DNA of 64,000 nucleotides from UBA7960 sp964624065 (GCA_964624065.1 CAZUWF010000003.1:102988-166987); one strand, 5' to 3'. Counted from the stretch's first letter, positions 23,115-32,639 are shown. Numbers and translations are program-made. Notes: generated by a model not told the origin, from the sequence alone.

Positions 23115-24461
23115 TTACAGTTTTGACAATTCGCTTTTTGGAATTCTTAAATAATAGTTTTTGGCATTTGGATATGAAGTGTTATCTCCGCAAAGCAGCA
23201 AAATATCAATGAATTCCGACGAAATGCTTGTGCCGCCTCGTGGTGCTGCCAAATAAGGGTAGATTCCTTTCATTTTTGGAATATCTATTCTTTTGAACGC
23301 CCCTTCCATACCCTTCTTTAGGTATAGCTTGTCCCAAGCTGCGCAGAAGTAATACATTTGACCTCCTACCTCTATCATTCGCATCCAGTTGGTTTTGTCA
23401 TCGGTTGTGGGTACAGGCCTTTGATTCCAGGCAGAGCCTGCACGGGTGACCTGCACGAACGAATTTTGCCATTCATTTTCGGGCGTCAACCTTGTTGCAT
23501 ACAAAAGATGGATGGTTCCTGACGAATCTTGGTAAATGTCAACATTCTCCAAAAGTTGGGGCCGGGTTGGGGCCAAGGGGTGCGATTGAAGGTCAACAAT
23601 GTTTTCGTGGCTCCAAATGCCATTTCTTTTTTCAAAGTAATGCGATTTTTGATAAGTGCTGGGAACATTGGGCCCCACCCATTTGTTTTGAACTGCCAAA
23701 ATGCTAATACCCGAATTTGTACCCTGAACGTAGGGATAATAATAGTCGCTACCCAGGTTCGAACCAGCAATTTCGTGCTGCCACTTGATTCCGTTTCTTT
23801 CAAAATAACAAACCCTATGGGTTTGGTTCAAACCAAATGATACCACGAGTAGATCATTAGGACCAACCGATGCTCCAAGCCTAATATTCACTGTTTCGCC
23901 CTGCGACACCCCATCGTTATCGATTATTACAGTCTGATTATAGGTTGTAATATCACCCCCATTGCTATTGGGAAACCAGTAATGTTTAAGCCTGCCGAAA
24001 GAACCATTTTCAGAAGGTTGGGTGTAAGTGGGTTCGAAAACAAAAATGTGGACAACACCTTGAGAAGTAACAAGAATATTGCCAGGTCTTGATGTGTTGA
24101 ACTGGGCTCCCTTTTGCCATTGACCATCGCCCTCCTTTCGATAAACAGTCATTTTTGAAGGGTTGGAAGCATTAGGGTGTGAATTGATGTCAATGTTTTC
24201 GTTTTCAACCACATACATATAAACCGCATTTCCAAAGCGAACGATCTTGCTTTGGTTGTAACCCCACCAGGTACCGTTGGGCCCGTGATTCTTGCTCCCG
24301 GGTATTTGTTCGAAAAAAATACTTATTGGTGCAATTTCAATTTTGTTGCACCCTGCAAAAGCAAATATTCCGAAAAATACACTTACTAACCACCAAGCCC
24401 GATAAGATTTAAATCTATGCAGGGCATAATTTTTGTGCCAAGCAGAAATTGGAGGTTTCAT
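23115..24461 (-). CDS. BNR-repeat-like lipoprotein of unknown function
   Basis: The 448-residue product begins at the ATG at 24461, has a long basic N-terminus, a hydrophobic segment (WWLVSVFFGIFAFAGC) and a lipobox cysteine. The rest is beta-rich with repeats of the type GNILVTSQGVVHIFVF, QDSSGTIHLLYATR and VGGQMYYFCAAW, typical of BNR or sialidase-like propellers. Sialidase arginine-triad and Asp-box motifs are not clear, so enzymatic activity cannot be claimed. It may bind or process glycans at the cell surface. The frame is open to 24590, but the upstream part has a second, unrelated hydrophobic stretch. Confidence 0.7.
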   Translation of the reverse strand: MKPPISAWHKNYALHRFKSYRAWWLVSVFFGIFAFAGCNKIEIAPISIFFEQIPGSKNHGPNGTWWGYNQSKIVRFGNAVYMYVVENENIDINSHPNASNPSKMTVYRKEGDGQWQKGAQFNTSRPGNILVTSQGVVHIFVFEPTYTQPSENGSFGRLKHYWFPNSNGGDITTYNQTVIIDNDGVSQGETVNIRLGASVGPNDLLVVSFGLNQTHRVCYFERNGIKWQHEIAGSNLGSDYYYPYVQGTNSGISILAVQNKWVGPNVPSTYQKSHYFEKRNGIWSHENIVDLQSHPLAPTRPQLLENVDIYQDSSGTIHLLYATRLTPENEWQNSFVQVTRAGSAWNQRPVPTTDDKTNWMRMIEVGGQMYYFCAAWDKLYLKKGMEGAFKRIDIPKMKGIYPYLAAPRGGTSISSEFIDILLLCGDNTSYPNAKNYYLRIPKSELSKL

Positions 24462-24496
24462 AAAAAAACTTTTATGGTTGTCGGATAGGCCTAAAT

Positions 24497-24530
24497 CAAA
24501 ACTATGGGTGCAAATTACTATTGGAGGCAA
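24497..24530 (-). promoter_or_regulatory. Promoter of the BNR-like lipoprotein gene
   Basis: On the minus strand TTG (24528-24530) is followed after 23 bases by TAGTTTTG (24497-24504), a full match to TAnnTTTG. The start codon at 24461 is 35 bases further on, which also supports the shorter start of this gene. Confidence 0.5.
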
Positions 24531-24727
24531 CCAAGCACAGGTTAGAATCAACAAAAATGAAAAAGAAAAAACCGGTTTCAAAATAAGCAAAAAATATTTT
24601 GCCGTGCAATCAGGCTTTTTAAACTACGTGCAAGTTGTGTCAGGACAATAAATTTGGATCAATTGATCATCGAAACATTGTGTGACAATGTAGAAAACCT
24701 CGGGGGTGTGCAGCAAAGTTAGAAATA

Positions 24728-25495
24728 TTAATCCAAAAACTCACTAACAGCATAAATAAATCCAGATGGGTTGTCGGAGTGCACCAAGTGCCCGGCGTTG
24801 GAAACGGTTTTTATCAATGCCGTGGAAAAATGCTTTTTTACGAGTGTCTCGTCGTGTGGCATAATGTAGTTTGAGTTTTCGCCCTTGACGAAAAGGGTGG
24901 GCTTTTCGAATTTGCCCGGAGGAAGCATTTCGACCATAATCTCCGAAATATTTTCCTTAATTGCGGGTAGGTTGCACCTCCAGGCCAAAGTTTTGTGATG
25001 GGTAAGCACAATGTTTTTCAAAACCAAGTGCTCGATGAAATTGCCGCCGAAAATTTTCCTAACAGCTTGTTCCAGCTCACTTCGGGTTGTGAAATGTGGC
25101 AAGTCAATGGCCAACATCCGGTCAATAATGTTTTGGTGTTGGGTGGTGTTGGTGTAGGCCGCGGGGCTAATGTCCACCACAATAAGCTTCTCCACCAAAC
25201 CGGGATTGTCGTACGCGAACTTCATTGCCACCTTGCCCCCCATGGAGTGGCCAATGATTGAAACCTTGTAAAGGTTTAGCTCCTCAACCAATTCAAGCAG
25301 GTCATCAGCCATTGCATCGTAGCAAAAAATCGGATTGTGACCGGAGCGCCCATGGTTACGTTGGTCCACCAATACAACCCTTTGCTTTATGCCTAGCACG
25401 CGCGCCACCGACATCAGGTTGTCCGACATTCCAAGCAACCCGTGGAGCATTATTAACGCTGGCCCATGGCCTATTTCGCGATGGAATAATTTCAA
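24728..25495 (-). CDS. Alpha/beta-fold hydrolase (YbfF-like esterase)
   Basis: The 255-residue cytoplasmic protein has the alpha/beta hydrolase landmarks: oxyanion strand LIMLHGLLG, the VDQRNHGRS turn, the nucleophile elbow GHSMGG (serine near residue 99), and a late SNAGHLVHSDNP segment with the catalytic histidine. Size and motifs resemble YbfF/acyl-CoA esterase-type hydrolases; the substrate is not predictable. A TAGATTTG element (25515-25522, minus strand) lies just upstream. It is divergent from the thioredoxin-fold gene. Confidence 0.9.
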   Translation of the reverse strand: MKLFHREIGHGPALIMLHGLLGMSDNLMSVARVLGIKQRVVLVDQRNHGRSGHNPIFCYDAMADDLLELVEELNLYKVSIIGHSMGGKVAMKFAYDNPGLVEKLIVVDISPAAYTNTTQHQNIIDRMLAIDLPHFTTRSELEQAVRKIFGGNFIEHLVLKNIVLTHHKTLAWRCNLPAIKENISEIMVEMLPPGKFEKPTLFVKGENSNYIMPHDETLVKKHFSTALIKTVSNAGHLVHSDNPSGFIYAVSEFLD

Positions 25496-25641
25496 TTGGC
25501 ATTAATCTTGGTTGCAAATCTAAATTTTTTTATCCGAATTGGGCCACAGTGATTTAATTGTATTTAACTCGAATCAGGTCCATCAAACAAATTTCATCGG
25601 TTTTAGTTTATTCGTTAATTTCACGCCTCAAATCGGGTTTT

Positions 25642-26649
25642 ATGAAAAAAATTTTTTCCCTTTTGCTGTTGTCTTTTTTAAGTTTAACCGTTGTCAGGAG
25701 CCAAACTCCACTTACTTTGGCCAAAGATTTTAAAGTTGTTGACGTACGCGGTGTGGTTCATTCATTGTACAATTATCTCGAAAACGGCAAACTTGCTCTA
25801 ATAATGTTTACTTCGGTTGGCTGTGGAAGTTGTGCTTCAACTTACCCTATTGTGCAGAGCAACTTGGAGCTATTTGGTTGCAATTTTGGGAACGTGGTTT
25901 TTTTCAAGGTAAGCCGCACGCACTCCCATAGCGACTTTTCGGCTGCTCCTTTCACAACTTTTGGGAGTTACATGATCGCCAAAAACCACGGAACATCAAT
26001 ATTTGAAAGCTATCAGGTTTTTGCCAGCCCAACCCTTGTTATCATCAAACCAGATCGGTCAATTGCCGAACAGGATATTTGGCCAGTAAGCCACGAAATA
26101 TTGCAAGAAAAGATTTTGGAGCATGGAGGCACCCTCATGCAATGCCCGGAGGTTCAAACCTTCGAGGTTTCGGTTGAGGTTATACCCCCTGGTGCCGCCA
26201 TAATTAGGGGAACTGGCAATCACGTGCCAGGCAATCAAGTGGAGCTCGAAGCCCTGCCCAACCAAGGCTGGGTTATTGACAATTGGAGGGATCATTCCGG
26301 ACTGGTTGTTTCCAACACACTTTATCATAACTTTGTGGTTGGAGCCGAAAATTTTTCATTCAAGGCCAATTTCAAATCATCTTTATCTGCAAGTAATATT
26401 CATGTTGCTAACGGTAGTCTTTCAGTTTTCCCGAACCCCACGAGAAACTCAATATCAATTTTTACAAAAGGTGATGCTCGAATTGATCAAAGAGCAGAGT
26501 TTCAAATAATTGATGCTAGTGGAAGGGTGGTGCTAATGGATTTTTTGGACAGAACGCAAACCCAAATTGATGTTTCAGGGCTTGAAAGGGGCGTTTATTT
26601 TGTGAGGGTTGAAAACATACCCCAAGTGGTCAAGTTGGTGAAGGAATAA
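25642..26649 (+). CDS. Secreted thioredoxin-fold protein with CGSC motif, InlB-repeat-like domain and T9SS sorting domain
   Basis: The 335-residue protein has a signal peptide (MKKIFSLLLLSFLSLTVVRSQ), a thioredoxin-like domain with a redox CGSC motif in FTSVGCGSCASTY, a region resembling a bacterial/InlB B-type repeat (VSVEVIPPGAAIIRG, then LEALPNQGWVIDNWRD), and a C-terminal T9SS sorting domain (LSVFPNPTRNSISI to VYFVRVE). It is probably exported to the cell surface. The thioredoxin cis-proline is suggested by ASPTLVII. The function is unknown; a surface disulfide or sulfane-sulfur role is possible but unproven. The start at 25642 was chosen for the signal peptide. Confidence 0.82.
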   Translation: MKKIFSLLLLSFLSLTVVRSQTPLTLAKDFKVVDVRGVVHSLYNYLENGKLALIMFTSVGCGSCASTYPIVQSNLELFGCNFGNVVFFKVSRTHSHSDFSAAPFTTFGSYMIAKNHGTSIFESYQVFASPTLVIIKPDRSIAEQDIWPVSHEILQEKILEHGGTLMQCPEVQTFEVSVEVIPPGAAIIRGTGNHVPGNQVELEALPNQGWVIDNWRDHSGLVVSNTLYHNFVVGAENFSFKANFKSSLSASNIHVANGSLSVFPNPTRNSISIFTKGDARIDQRAEFQIIDASGRVVLMDFLDRTQTQIDVSGLERGVYFVRVENIPQVVKLVKE

Positions 26650-26731
26650 TTTGAAAAAACCGGTGCAACCCCCAAATATTCTAACTTTGCCGTCACAAAC
26701 CATTATTTTATCACCCAAAAATCCTTGCCCG

Positions 26732-28789
26732 ATGAAAAAAACAATCCTTAAGGTGCTTGCCCTAGCCCTGATCTTGTGGGGATGTGGTACCAGAAACCAA
26801 AAACAAATCCAAGACAACATGCTTTATTTATCCAAAGAAAAACTCGATTCAATTGTTGACCAGCTTACCGTAAAACACGGCAAGGATATACAAGATTTGG
26901 CTCGTAGGGGGGTAATGCAAATTGCCGCCCTGTGGAAAGAATCGGACGGAACCTTCGAAGAGTTCGAAAAATTCAGCATCGAAAACTTTATAGGTGACGC
27001 CGCCGAGCGCCACAAATTGTTTGAAAAGCTTTCAATAAACTACGAAACAATTTGGGGGCACCTGCACCAGATAAATGTTGACTTCAGCAAGGGAGTACAC
27101 CTGGATAGAGAGCCCATGACCCCGGTTGACCTGATGTTTGCAAGCTACTCGCCTTACGCCCACCTGGCCGAGGATTTTTTCAGAACCAAGATTGCCTTTG
27201 TTACAGTGTTAAATTTCCCCTTTTTTACTTTGGACGAAAAAAACCAATTGGGCCAAAGTTGGAGCCGAAAGGAATGGGCCTATGCACGTATGGGCGATAT
27301 CTTTACCTCAAGGGTGCCCTCGGAGATTAACCAGGAGAATGCCAGCATTTCTACCAAATCAGAAAGTTACATTTCGGAATACAACATTATAATGGACAAC
27401 TTGCTCGACGACGAGGGAAATCAAATTTTTACCGGTGGCAGGAAACTCATTTCCCACTGGGGGCTTCGCGATGAGCTAAAGAGTCATTACGGAAATGCCG
27501 AAGGTCTTGCAAATCAAAGGATGATTTACCAGGTAATGAAGCGCATAATTGCCCAGGACATACCCGTTCAGGTAATAAACAACGATGGATATAAATGGAA
27601 TCCATACACCAACGAGGTTTTTGATTTGACCGGCAGTAGAGCACAGGCTACTCCTGAGCCAGACACCAGGTACCAACACCTTTTGAACAGTTTCTTGGTG
27701 GGCAAAAAAGCCGATAATTACTCTCCCAACTATCCCACGGCAATCGAAAGGGCCTTTAATCAAGGCTTGGAGATGACCCTTGAAGAGGTGGAGGCCATTT
27801 TCATTGAGTTGGTTTCTTCGCCGGTAGTTGCCGAGGTGGGCAAGCTTGTTAGCAGTCGCCTGGGGCGGCCATTAGAACCATTTGACATTTGGTACGACGG
27901 TTTCAAGCCAAGGAGCCTCATTTCTGATGAATTGCTTTCCAAGGCCGCTAACAAGAGGTATCCTTCGGCCCTAGCCCTTGAAAATGATTTAGCAACCATT
28001 CTGAAAAAATTTGGCTGGACTGGTGAGAGGGCTCAATCTATTGCATCCAAAATCATTGTTGAAGGTTCGAGGGGTCCGGGACATGCCTGGGGGGCTCGTA
28101 TGAGGACCAACCAACCCTCGTACCTAAGAACCCGCATTGGTGCCAATGGTATGGACTACAAGGGCTACAACATAGCAATGCACGAATTGGGGCACAACGT
28201 GGAGCAAACCATAACCCTGCACGATGTTGACTATTACATGATGAACGGGGTGCCTAATACAGCCTTCACCGAAGCCCTTGCTTTTATTTTTCAAGTGCGC
28301 GACCTTGCCTACCTTGGTTTCACAAACACCGACCCGAACCAAAAACACCTTGCGGCCCTTGACGTTTTCTGGGGGACATACGAAATCATGGGGGTTTCGC
28401 TTGTGGATATGGCCGTGTGGAAATGGATGTACCAAAATCCAAACGCAACAGCCGCCCACCTAAAAGAAAACGTCATAAGAATTGCCACCGAAATCTGGAA
28501 CAAGTACTTTTATCCGGCCTTTGGAGTCAAGGACTCGCCAATACTTGCTATCTACTCACACATGATTAACTACCCCTTGTACTTAAGTGCCTATCCACTT
28601 GGCCACTTGATAGAGTTTCAGCTCGAGGCAAAGATAACCGGGCTTAATATCGGTGCCGAAATGGACCGGGTGTTTGGTGTTGGAAAGTTGACGCCCAATG
28701 CCTGGATGCAGAATGCAGTTGGAGGTCAAGTTTCGGCAAGACCTATGATACAGGCAATCGAAAAAGCGTTGGTGGCGAAGTTTGACTAG
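26732..28789 (+). CDS. Zinc metallopeptidase-like lipoprotein (gluzincin with HELGH motif)
   Basis: The 685-residue protein has a lipoprotein signal peptide (LILWGC) and a long, mostly helical body. The zinc motif HELGH is at residues 484-488 in NIAMHELGHNVEQ, with a likely third ligand E514 in FTEALAF, 26 residues later, as in M2/M3-type gluzincins. The rest does not match a family I can name with certainty; it is not a dipeptidyl-peptidase III, which has HEXXGH. The enzyme would face the periplasm or cell surface. The start at 26732 is preferred over an upstream TTG at 26651 because it gives the lipobox. Confidence 0.75.
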   Translation: MKKTILKVLALALILWGCGTRNQKQIQDNMLYLSKEKLDSIVDQLTVKHGKDIQDLARRGVMQIAALWKESDGTFEEFEKFSIENFIGDAAERHKLFEKLSINYETIWGHLHQINVDFSKGVHLDREPMTPVDLMFASYSPYAHLAEDFFRTKIAFVTVLNFPFFTLDEKNQLGQSWSRKEWAYARMGDIFTSRVPSEINQENASISTKSESYISEYNIIMDNLLDDEGNQIFTGGRKLISHWGLRDELKSHYGNAEGLANQRMIYQVMKRIIAQDIPVQVINNDGYKWNPYTNEVFDLTGSRAQATPEPDTRYQHLLNSFLVGKKADNYSPNYPTAIERAFNQGLEMTLEEVEAIFIELVSSPVVAEVGKLVSSRLGRPLEPFDIWYDGFKPRSLISDELLSKAANKRYPSALALENDLATILKKFGWTGERAQSIASKIIVEGSRGPGHAWGARMRTNQPSYLRTRIGANGMDYKGYNIAMHELGHNVEQTITLHDVDYYMMNGVPNTAFTEALAFIFQVRDLAYLGFTNTDPNQKHLAALDVFWGTYEIMGVSLVDMAVWKWMYQNPNATAAHLKENVIRIATEIWNKYFYPAFGVKDSPILAIYSHMINYPLYLSAYPLGHLIEFQLEAKITGLNIGAEMDRVFGVGKLTPNAWMQNAVGGQVSARPMIQAIEKALVAKFD

Positions 28790-28928
28790 AGGATGAAAGG
28801 GGACGGGTGGATTTACGAGGTGCGATTGAATTTTAATGCGAATTTATCCGAGATCCACCAGTGTTGGAGAAGGGGGGGGCTAGGGTTTTGACCGAAAGAA
28901 CTGCTGGCAGCTTCCGGCTAAATCAATC

Positions 28929-29519
28929 CTAAACAACCTCCCTTAAAACCAGCTCCTCCACAATCCTTGGATAATGTTCGTATTCTAGCTTTTTGATCTT
29001 GAGGGCCAGAGTTTCGGGTGTTTCCCCATCCGAAATCTTGGTTTTGGCCTGAAAGATAATCTTCCCCTTGTCGTACTCCCGGCTTACTTCGTGAATGGTA
29101 ATCCCGCTCTTGCTCCCTCCTGCTTCGATAACCTTTTGGTGCACTATGTCACCGTACATGCCTTTTCCGCCAAACTTGGGCAACAAGGCAGGATGAATGT
29201 TAACTATTCGGTTGGGATATTCTTCAATTAGGTATTCTGGGATCAGCAGCAGGAAGCCCGCCAGCACTATAAAATCTATCTCGCTTAGCCTGAATAAACC
29301 CAAAACGTGATTTTTGTCTTTCCATTCATCATTGCGTATCACCAGATGCGGGATTTTAGAGTTCGAAGCTCTTTTTAGCACCGCCGCATCGGGATTGTTT
29401 GAAATCACCAGCGCAACCTCAATTGTTTTATGTAGCCTGAAGTACTCTATAAAGTTGGCCACGTTGGTTCCTTGCCCTGAGGCAAGCATTGCGATTTTTA
29501 TCCTTGGGGACGACTGCAT
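28929..29519 (-). CDS. purN: Phosphoribosylglycinamide formyltransferase (GAR transformylase 1)
   Basis: The 196-residue protein transfers a formyl group from 10-formyl-tetrahydrofolate to GAR in purine synthesis. It shows the N-terminal substrate loop MLASGQGTNVANF, the folate region VLAGFLLLIP, the catalytic segment NIHPALLPKFGGKGMYG with Asn/His, and the conserved GITIHEVSREYDKGKII. The canonical HEV(T/D)xxxDxGxI has Ser-Arg-Glu-Tyr here, with the catalytic Asp kept. An alternative start nine codons upstream (29546) cannot be excluded. Confidence 0.94.
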   Translation of the reverse strand: MQSSPRIKIAMLASGQGTNVANFIEYFRLHKTIEVALVISNNPDAAVLKRASNSKIPHLVIRNDEWKDKNHVLGLFRLSEIDFIVLAGFLLLIPEYLIEEYPNRIVNIHPALLPKFGGKGMYGDIVHQKVIEAGGSKSGITIHEVSREYDKGKIIFQAKTKISDGETPETLALKIKKLEYEHYPRIVEELVLREVV

Positions 29520-29688
29520 TGGGTCAAAAGATTTTTTGTTTTGCAAAGTTTAGCTTTTTTTCAATTCGCAATTGGCTTTCTCGCAAAAAAGAAATTTATC
29601 AAAATATCAAACCCAATTTTTAGGGGCTGCGCAAAGCCCTATAAAACAACTCTTTGTGTAATATTTTTTGAAATTCTGCTTAAAAAAG

Positions 29689-29720
29689 TTGTTTTGGTAT
29701 TTAATTGTACTTTATCTTTG
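29689..29720 (+). promoter_or_regulatory. Promoter of acpP-fabF-rnc
   Basis: TTG (29689-29691), spacer of 21 bases, then TATCTTTG (29713-29720), a full match to the Bacteroidota -7 consensus TAnnTTTG. The acpP start codon is at 29752, giving a short leader. Confidence 0.65.
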
Positions 29721-29751
29721 CAGTCCGTTTTAAATCAAAAAAATAGAAACT

Positions 29752-29988
29752 ATGTCAGACATTACAGCAAGAGTAAAAGCTATTATCGTTGATAAGCTTG
29801 GAGTTGACGAGAAGGAAGTGACCCTTGAAGCAAGTTTTACTAATGACCTTGGGGCCGACTCACTTGACACCGTTGAACTAATCATGGAATTCGAGAAAGA
29901 ATTCAACATGGCTATTCCTGACGACCAGGCTGAGAAAATCAGCACAGTGGGTGATGCTATCAATTACATCCATGAAAATCAGAAGTAA
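29752..29988 (+). CDS. acpP: Acyl carrier protein
   Basis: The 78-residue acidic protein carries the 4'-phosphopantetheine site in DLGADSLDTVEL (S37) and is the standard acyl carrier for fatty-acid synthesis. The full family length and the following fabF gene 18 bases downstream make the assignment secure. Confidence 0.98.
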   Translation: MSDITARVKAIIVDKLGVDEKEVTLEASFTNDLGADSLDTVELIMEFEKEFNMAIPDDQAEKISTVGDAINYIHENQK

Positions 29989-30006
29989 AACCTAAAACGC
30001 TTGATA

Positions 30007-31260
30007 ATGCAACTCAAGAGAGTAGTAGTTACAGGGTTAGGCGCACTTACACCAATTGGCAATACTGTTCCAGAGTTCTGGAACAGTTTGCTTAATGGTG
30101 TCAGCGGTGCTGCGCCAATTACAAGGTTTGACTCGGAAAAACACAAGACCAAATTTGCCTGCGAAGTCAAAAATTTGGACAAGACCCAATTCTTTGACAG
30201 AAAAGAGATAAAGAAGTACGACCCCTATTGCCAATATGCCCTCATTGCCGCCAAAGAAGCAATTGCGGATGCACAAATTGATCCGGAAAAGCTTGATGTT
30301 GACCGAATTGGAGTTGTTTGGGGATCGGGGATTGGCGGTATAGAAACATTTCAAGAAAATATTTTGGATTTTGGCAGGGGAGACGGAACCCCCCGTTTCA
30401 GTCCGTTTTTCATTCCCAAAATGATTGCCGACATTGCTGCAGGCCATATTTCTATGAATTATGGTTTCAGGGGTCCCAACTTTACCACTACCTCGGCTTG
30501 CGCCTCGGCTGCCAATGCCATAATTGACGGCTTCAACATTATTAGGCTGGGAAAGGCAAACATTATTGTGACCGGCGGTTCCGAGGCTGCAATTATTGAA
30601 GGCGGCATTGGCGGGTTCAATGCCATGCACGCCCTTTCGGTAAGGAACGACGATCCTGCAACAGCCTCACGCCCTTTCGACAAAGACCGCGATGGGTTTG
30701 TTATGGCCGAGGGTGCAGGATGCCTCATCCTCGAAGAGCTCGAGCACGCGCTAGCCCGCGGTGCAAAAATCTACGCCGAAGTTGTTGGCGGCGGAATGTC
30801 GGCCGATGCATACCACATTACAAGTCCACATCCCGATGGGCTTGGTGCCAAAAACGTTATGAAGTATGCCGTGGAGGATGCCGGAATGAAACTAGAGGAT
30901 GTTGATCACATCAACACTCATGGCACTTCAACCCCAGTGGGCGACATTGCCGAACCAAAGGCAATAGTTTCGCTTTTTGGAGAGCACGCTTACAAAATTA
31001 GCATAAATGCAACGAAATCAATGACCGGTCACTTGTTGGGTGCGGCTGGGGCGGTTGAAGCAATTGCAACAATCCTTTCAGTGGTAAACGATATTGTTCC
31101 ACCTACCATAAACCATCAAACTTTCGACCCCGAAATCGACAATAACCTCGATTTCACCTTTCACAAGGCCAAAAAACGTACTGTTAACTTTGCCTTGAGC
31201 AACACGTTTGGTTTTGGAGGCCACAATGCTTGCGTTGCAATAAAGAAATTTGCAAAGTAA
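30007..31260 (+). CDS. fabF: 3-oxoacyl-[acyl-carrier-protein] synthase II
   Basis: The 417-residue beta-ketoacyl-ACP synthase condenses malonyl-ACP with growing acyl-ACP. The active-site cysteine is C165 in TTSACASAANA. The two catalytic histidines are in HINTHGTSTPVGD and SMTGHLLGAAGA, and the C-terminal NTFGFGGHNA loop is present. The ATG at 30007 is used; a TTG two codons upstream is the only other choice. It follows acpP and precedes rnc in the order typical of Bacteroidota. Confidence 0.97.
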   Translation: MQLKRVVVTGLGALTPIGNTVPEFWNSLLNGVSGAAPITRFDSEKHKTKFACEVKNLDKTQFFDRKEIKKYDPYCQYALIAAKEAIADAQIDPEKLDVDRIGVVWGSGIGGIETFQENILDFGRGDGTPRFSPFFIPKMIADIAAGHISMNYGFRGPNFTTTSACASAANAIIDGFNIIRLGKANIIVTGGSEAAIIEGGIGGFNAMHALSVRNDDPATASRPFDKDRDGFVMAEGAGCLILEELEHALARGAKIYAEVVGGGMSADAYHITSPHPDGLGAKNVMKYAVEDAGMKLEDVDHINTHGTSTPVGDIAEPKAIVSLFGEHAYKISINATKSMTGHLLGAAGAVEAIATILSVVNDIVPPTINHQTFDPEIDNNLDFTFHKAKKRTVNFALSNTFGFGGHNACVAIKKFAK

Positions 31261-31272
31261 TAACAGAAGGTT

Positions 31273-32004
31273 TTGCGATTCTTTTCCAGTTACTTTAGAC
31301 GGAGGGCCTCCGAAAAAAAAACCAAGGAGACCATTAGGAATCTATTTGGATATGTTCCCGGAAACGTGTCGTTATATCGACTTGCCCTGCGGCACCGTTC
31401 TCTTTCGGGGCAGGACCCAAACTGTATTGTTGACAGCAACGAAAGGCTCGAATATTTGGGCGATGCCGTCCTTGGTGCCATTGTGGCCGACTTCCTTTAC
31501 CGAAAGTTTCCGTACAAGGGCGAGGGGTTCTTGACAGAGGTTCGTTCGAAGATTGTTTGCAGGTCTTATCTAAACAACCTTGCCCGAAAAATGGGACTGG
31601 ACAAGCTGATACAGACCAACAATGACCAAAAACTTTCTACATCCTCTATCCTGGGAGATGCATTTGAAGCTCTAGTTGGTGCAATGTTTTTCGATAAGGG
31701 ATACGCTTTTACATACGAAGTGGTGGTAAAAAGAATAATACCCTGCCATATTGATATTGAGGAGATAATAGTCAGTGAAAGCAATTTCAAGAGTCGACTT
31801 TTAGAGTGGGTTCAGAAAGAAAAGCTTTCTCACGATTTCGTTCTGGTCAACGAAGAGGAAAACGGAAAAACCAATCGATTGTTTTCGGTTGACTTGGTAA
31901 TTGATGGAGCGGTTTTGGGCAAGGGTCGGGATTATTCGATAAAAAAAGCAGAACAAAAAGCAGCCCAACAGGCCTTGGAGAAAATTGTTGAAAAGCAAGG
32001 GTGA
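31273..32004 (+). CDS. rnc: Ribonuclease III, TTG start
   Basis: The 243-residue protein cleaves double-stranded RNA in rRNA maturation and mRNA decay. The catalytic signature NERLEYLGDAVLG is present, with a second acidic motif in LGDAFEALVGAMF, and the C-terminal double-stranded RNA-binding domain ends in KKAEQKAAQQALEKI. The only start codon between the in-frame stop at 31261 and the conserved region is TTG at 31273, preceded by AGAAGG. The gene begins 12 bases after fabF. Confidence 0.95.
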   Translation: MRFFSSYFRRRASEKKTKETIRNLFGYVPGNVSLYRLALRHRSLSGQDPNCIVDSNERLEYLGDAVLGAIVADFLYRKFPYKGEGFLTEVRSKIVCRSYLNNLARKMGLDKLIQTNNDQKLSTSSILGDAFEALVGAMFFDKGYAFTYEVVVKRIIPCHIDIEEIIVSESNFKSRLLEWVQKEKLSHDFVLVNEEENGKTNRLFSVDLVIDGAVLGKGRDYSIKKAEQKAAQQALEKIVEKQG

Positions 32005-32171
32005 TTGTTTATTTGTGTTCCGCACGGCCTGGACAGCCATTTTGCTTAGCCCGCATTTGTATTTATCCTTCTTAGATTTTTCATTCAACATTTGGCCTTG
32101 TTTATCATTTGACACCTTGATCAGCACTTTTGCAATAAAAGCGCACCGGCAAATTACCAAATTCTCAAACA

Positions 32172-32639
32172 ATGGCAGCAAAGCTCTCCCTGAAACTCGA
32201 ATACCATTCGCCATTTGTAAGCATTGCCTTGCACAGTAGCCTTAAGGGGTACTCCATGGCATGGACCATAAATAAGCAGTTTGGTTTGGACCTGGAACGA
32301 ACCAAGGATTTTCGGTTCTTAATAAACCAAAATGAGGTTGGTTTTGCAATTTACGGATATTATTGCCACAGGTTTAGGATGAACTTTTTCTTGGTTGAGA
32401 ATAAAAATCCTGAAGGGATTGTAATCAATAGGCACCCAGTACCAGATTTTCTGTTGTTGATCTGGAAAAAAAGCGAGTTTTTCGATGTTGGGATGTTTCA
32501 AAAGGAGTTGAAAAAGTGCCCAGGGTTGCAAGCCACATACATCATGGACGAGAAGTTGGAGCAGAAAAACCAAGCGTTTTTCCACGATCTGGAACTCTTT
32601 TTGGAAGGAACCCCCCAAGAGGTCTTTACTTTAAAATAA
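32172..32639 (+). CDS. IPExxxVDY-family protein
   Basis: The 155-residue protein resembles the IPExxxVDY family found only in Bacteroidota, usually next to rnc: an N-terminal strand LKLEY followed by FVSIALHSSLKGYSMAWTINKQF, a central segment FAIYGYYCHRFRMNFFLVEN, and a C-terminal PDFLLLIW segment. The function is unknown. Its position, 167 bases downstream of rnc, fits the usual context. The naming motif itself is not preserved exactly, so the assignment rests on overall pattern and neighbourhood. Confidence 0.7.
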   Translation: MAAKLSLKLEYHSPFVSIALHSSLKGYSMAWTINKQFGLDLERTKDFRFLINQNEVGFAIYGYYCHRFRMNFFLVENKNPEGIVINRHPVPDFLLLIWKKSEFFDVGMFQKELKKCPGLQATYIMDEKLEQKNQAFFHDLELFLEGTPQEVFTLK

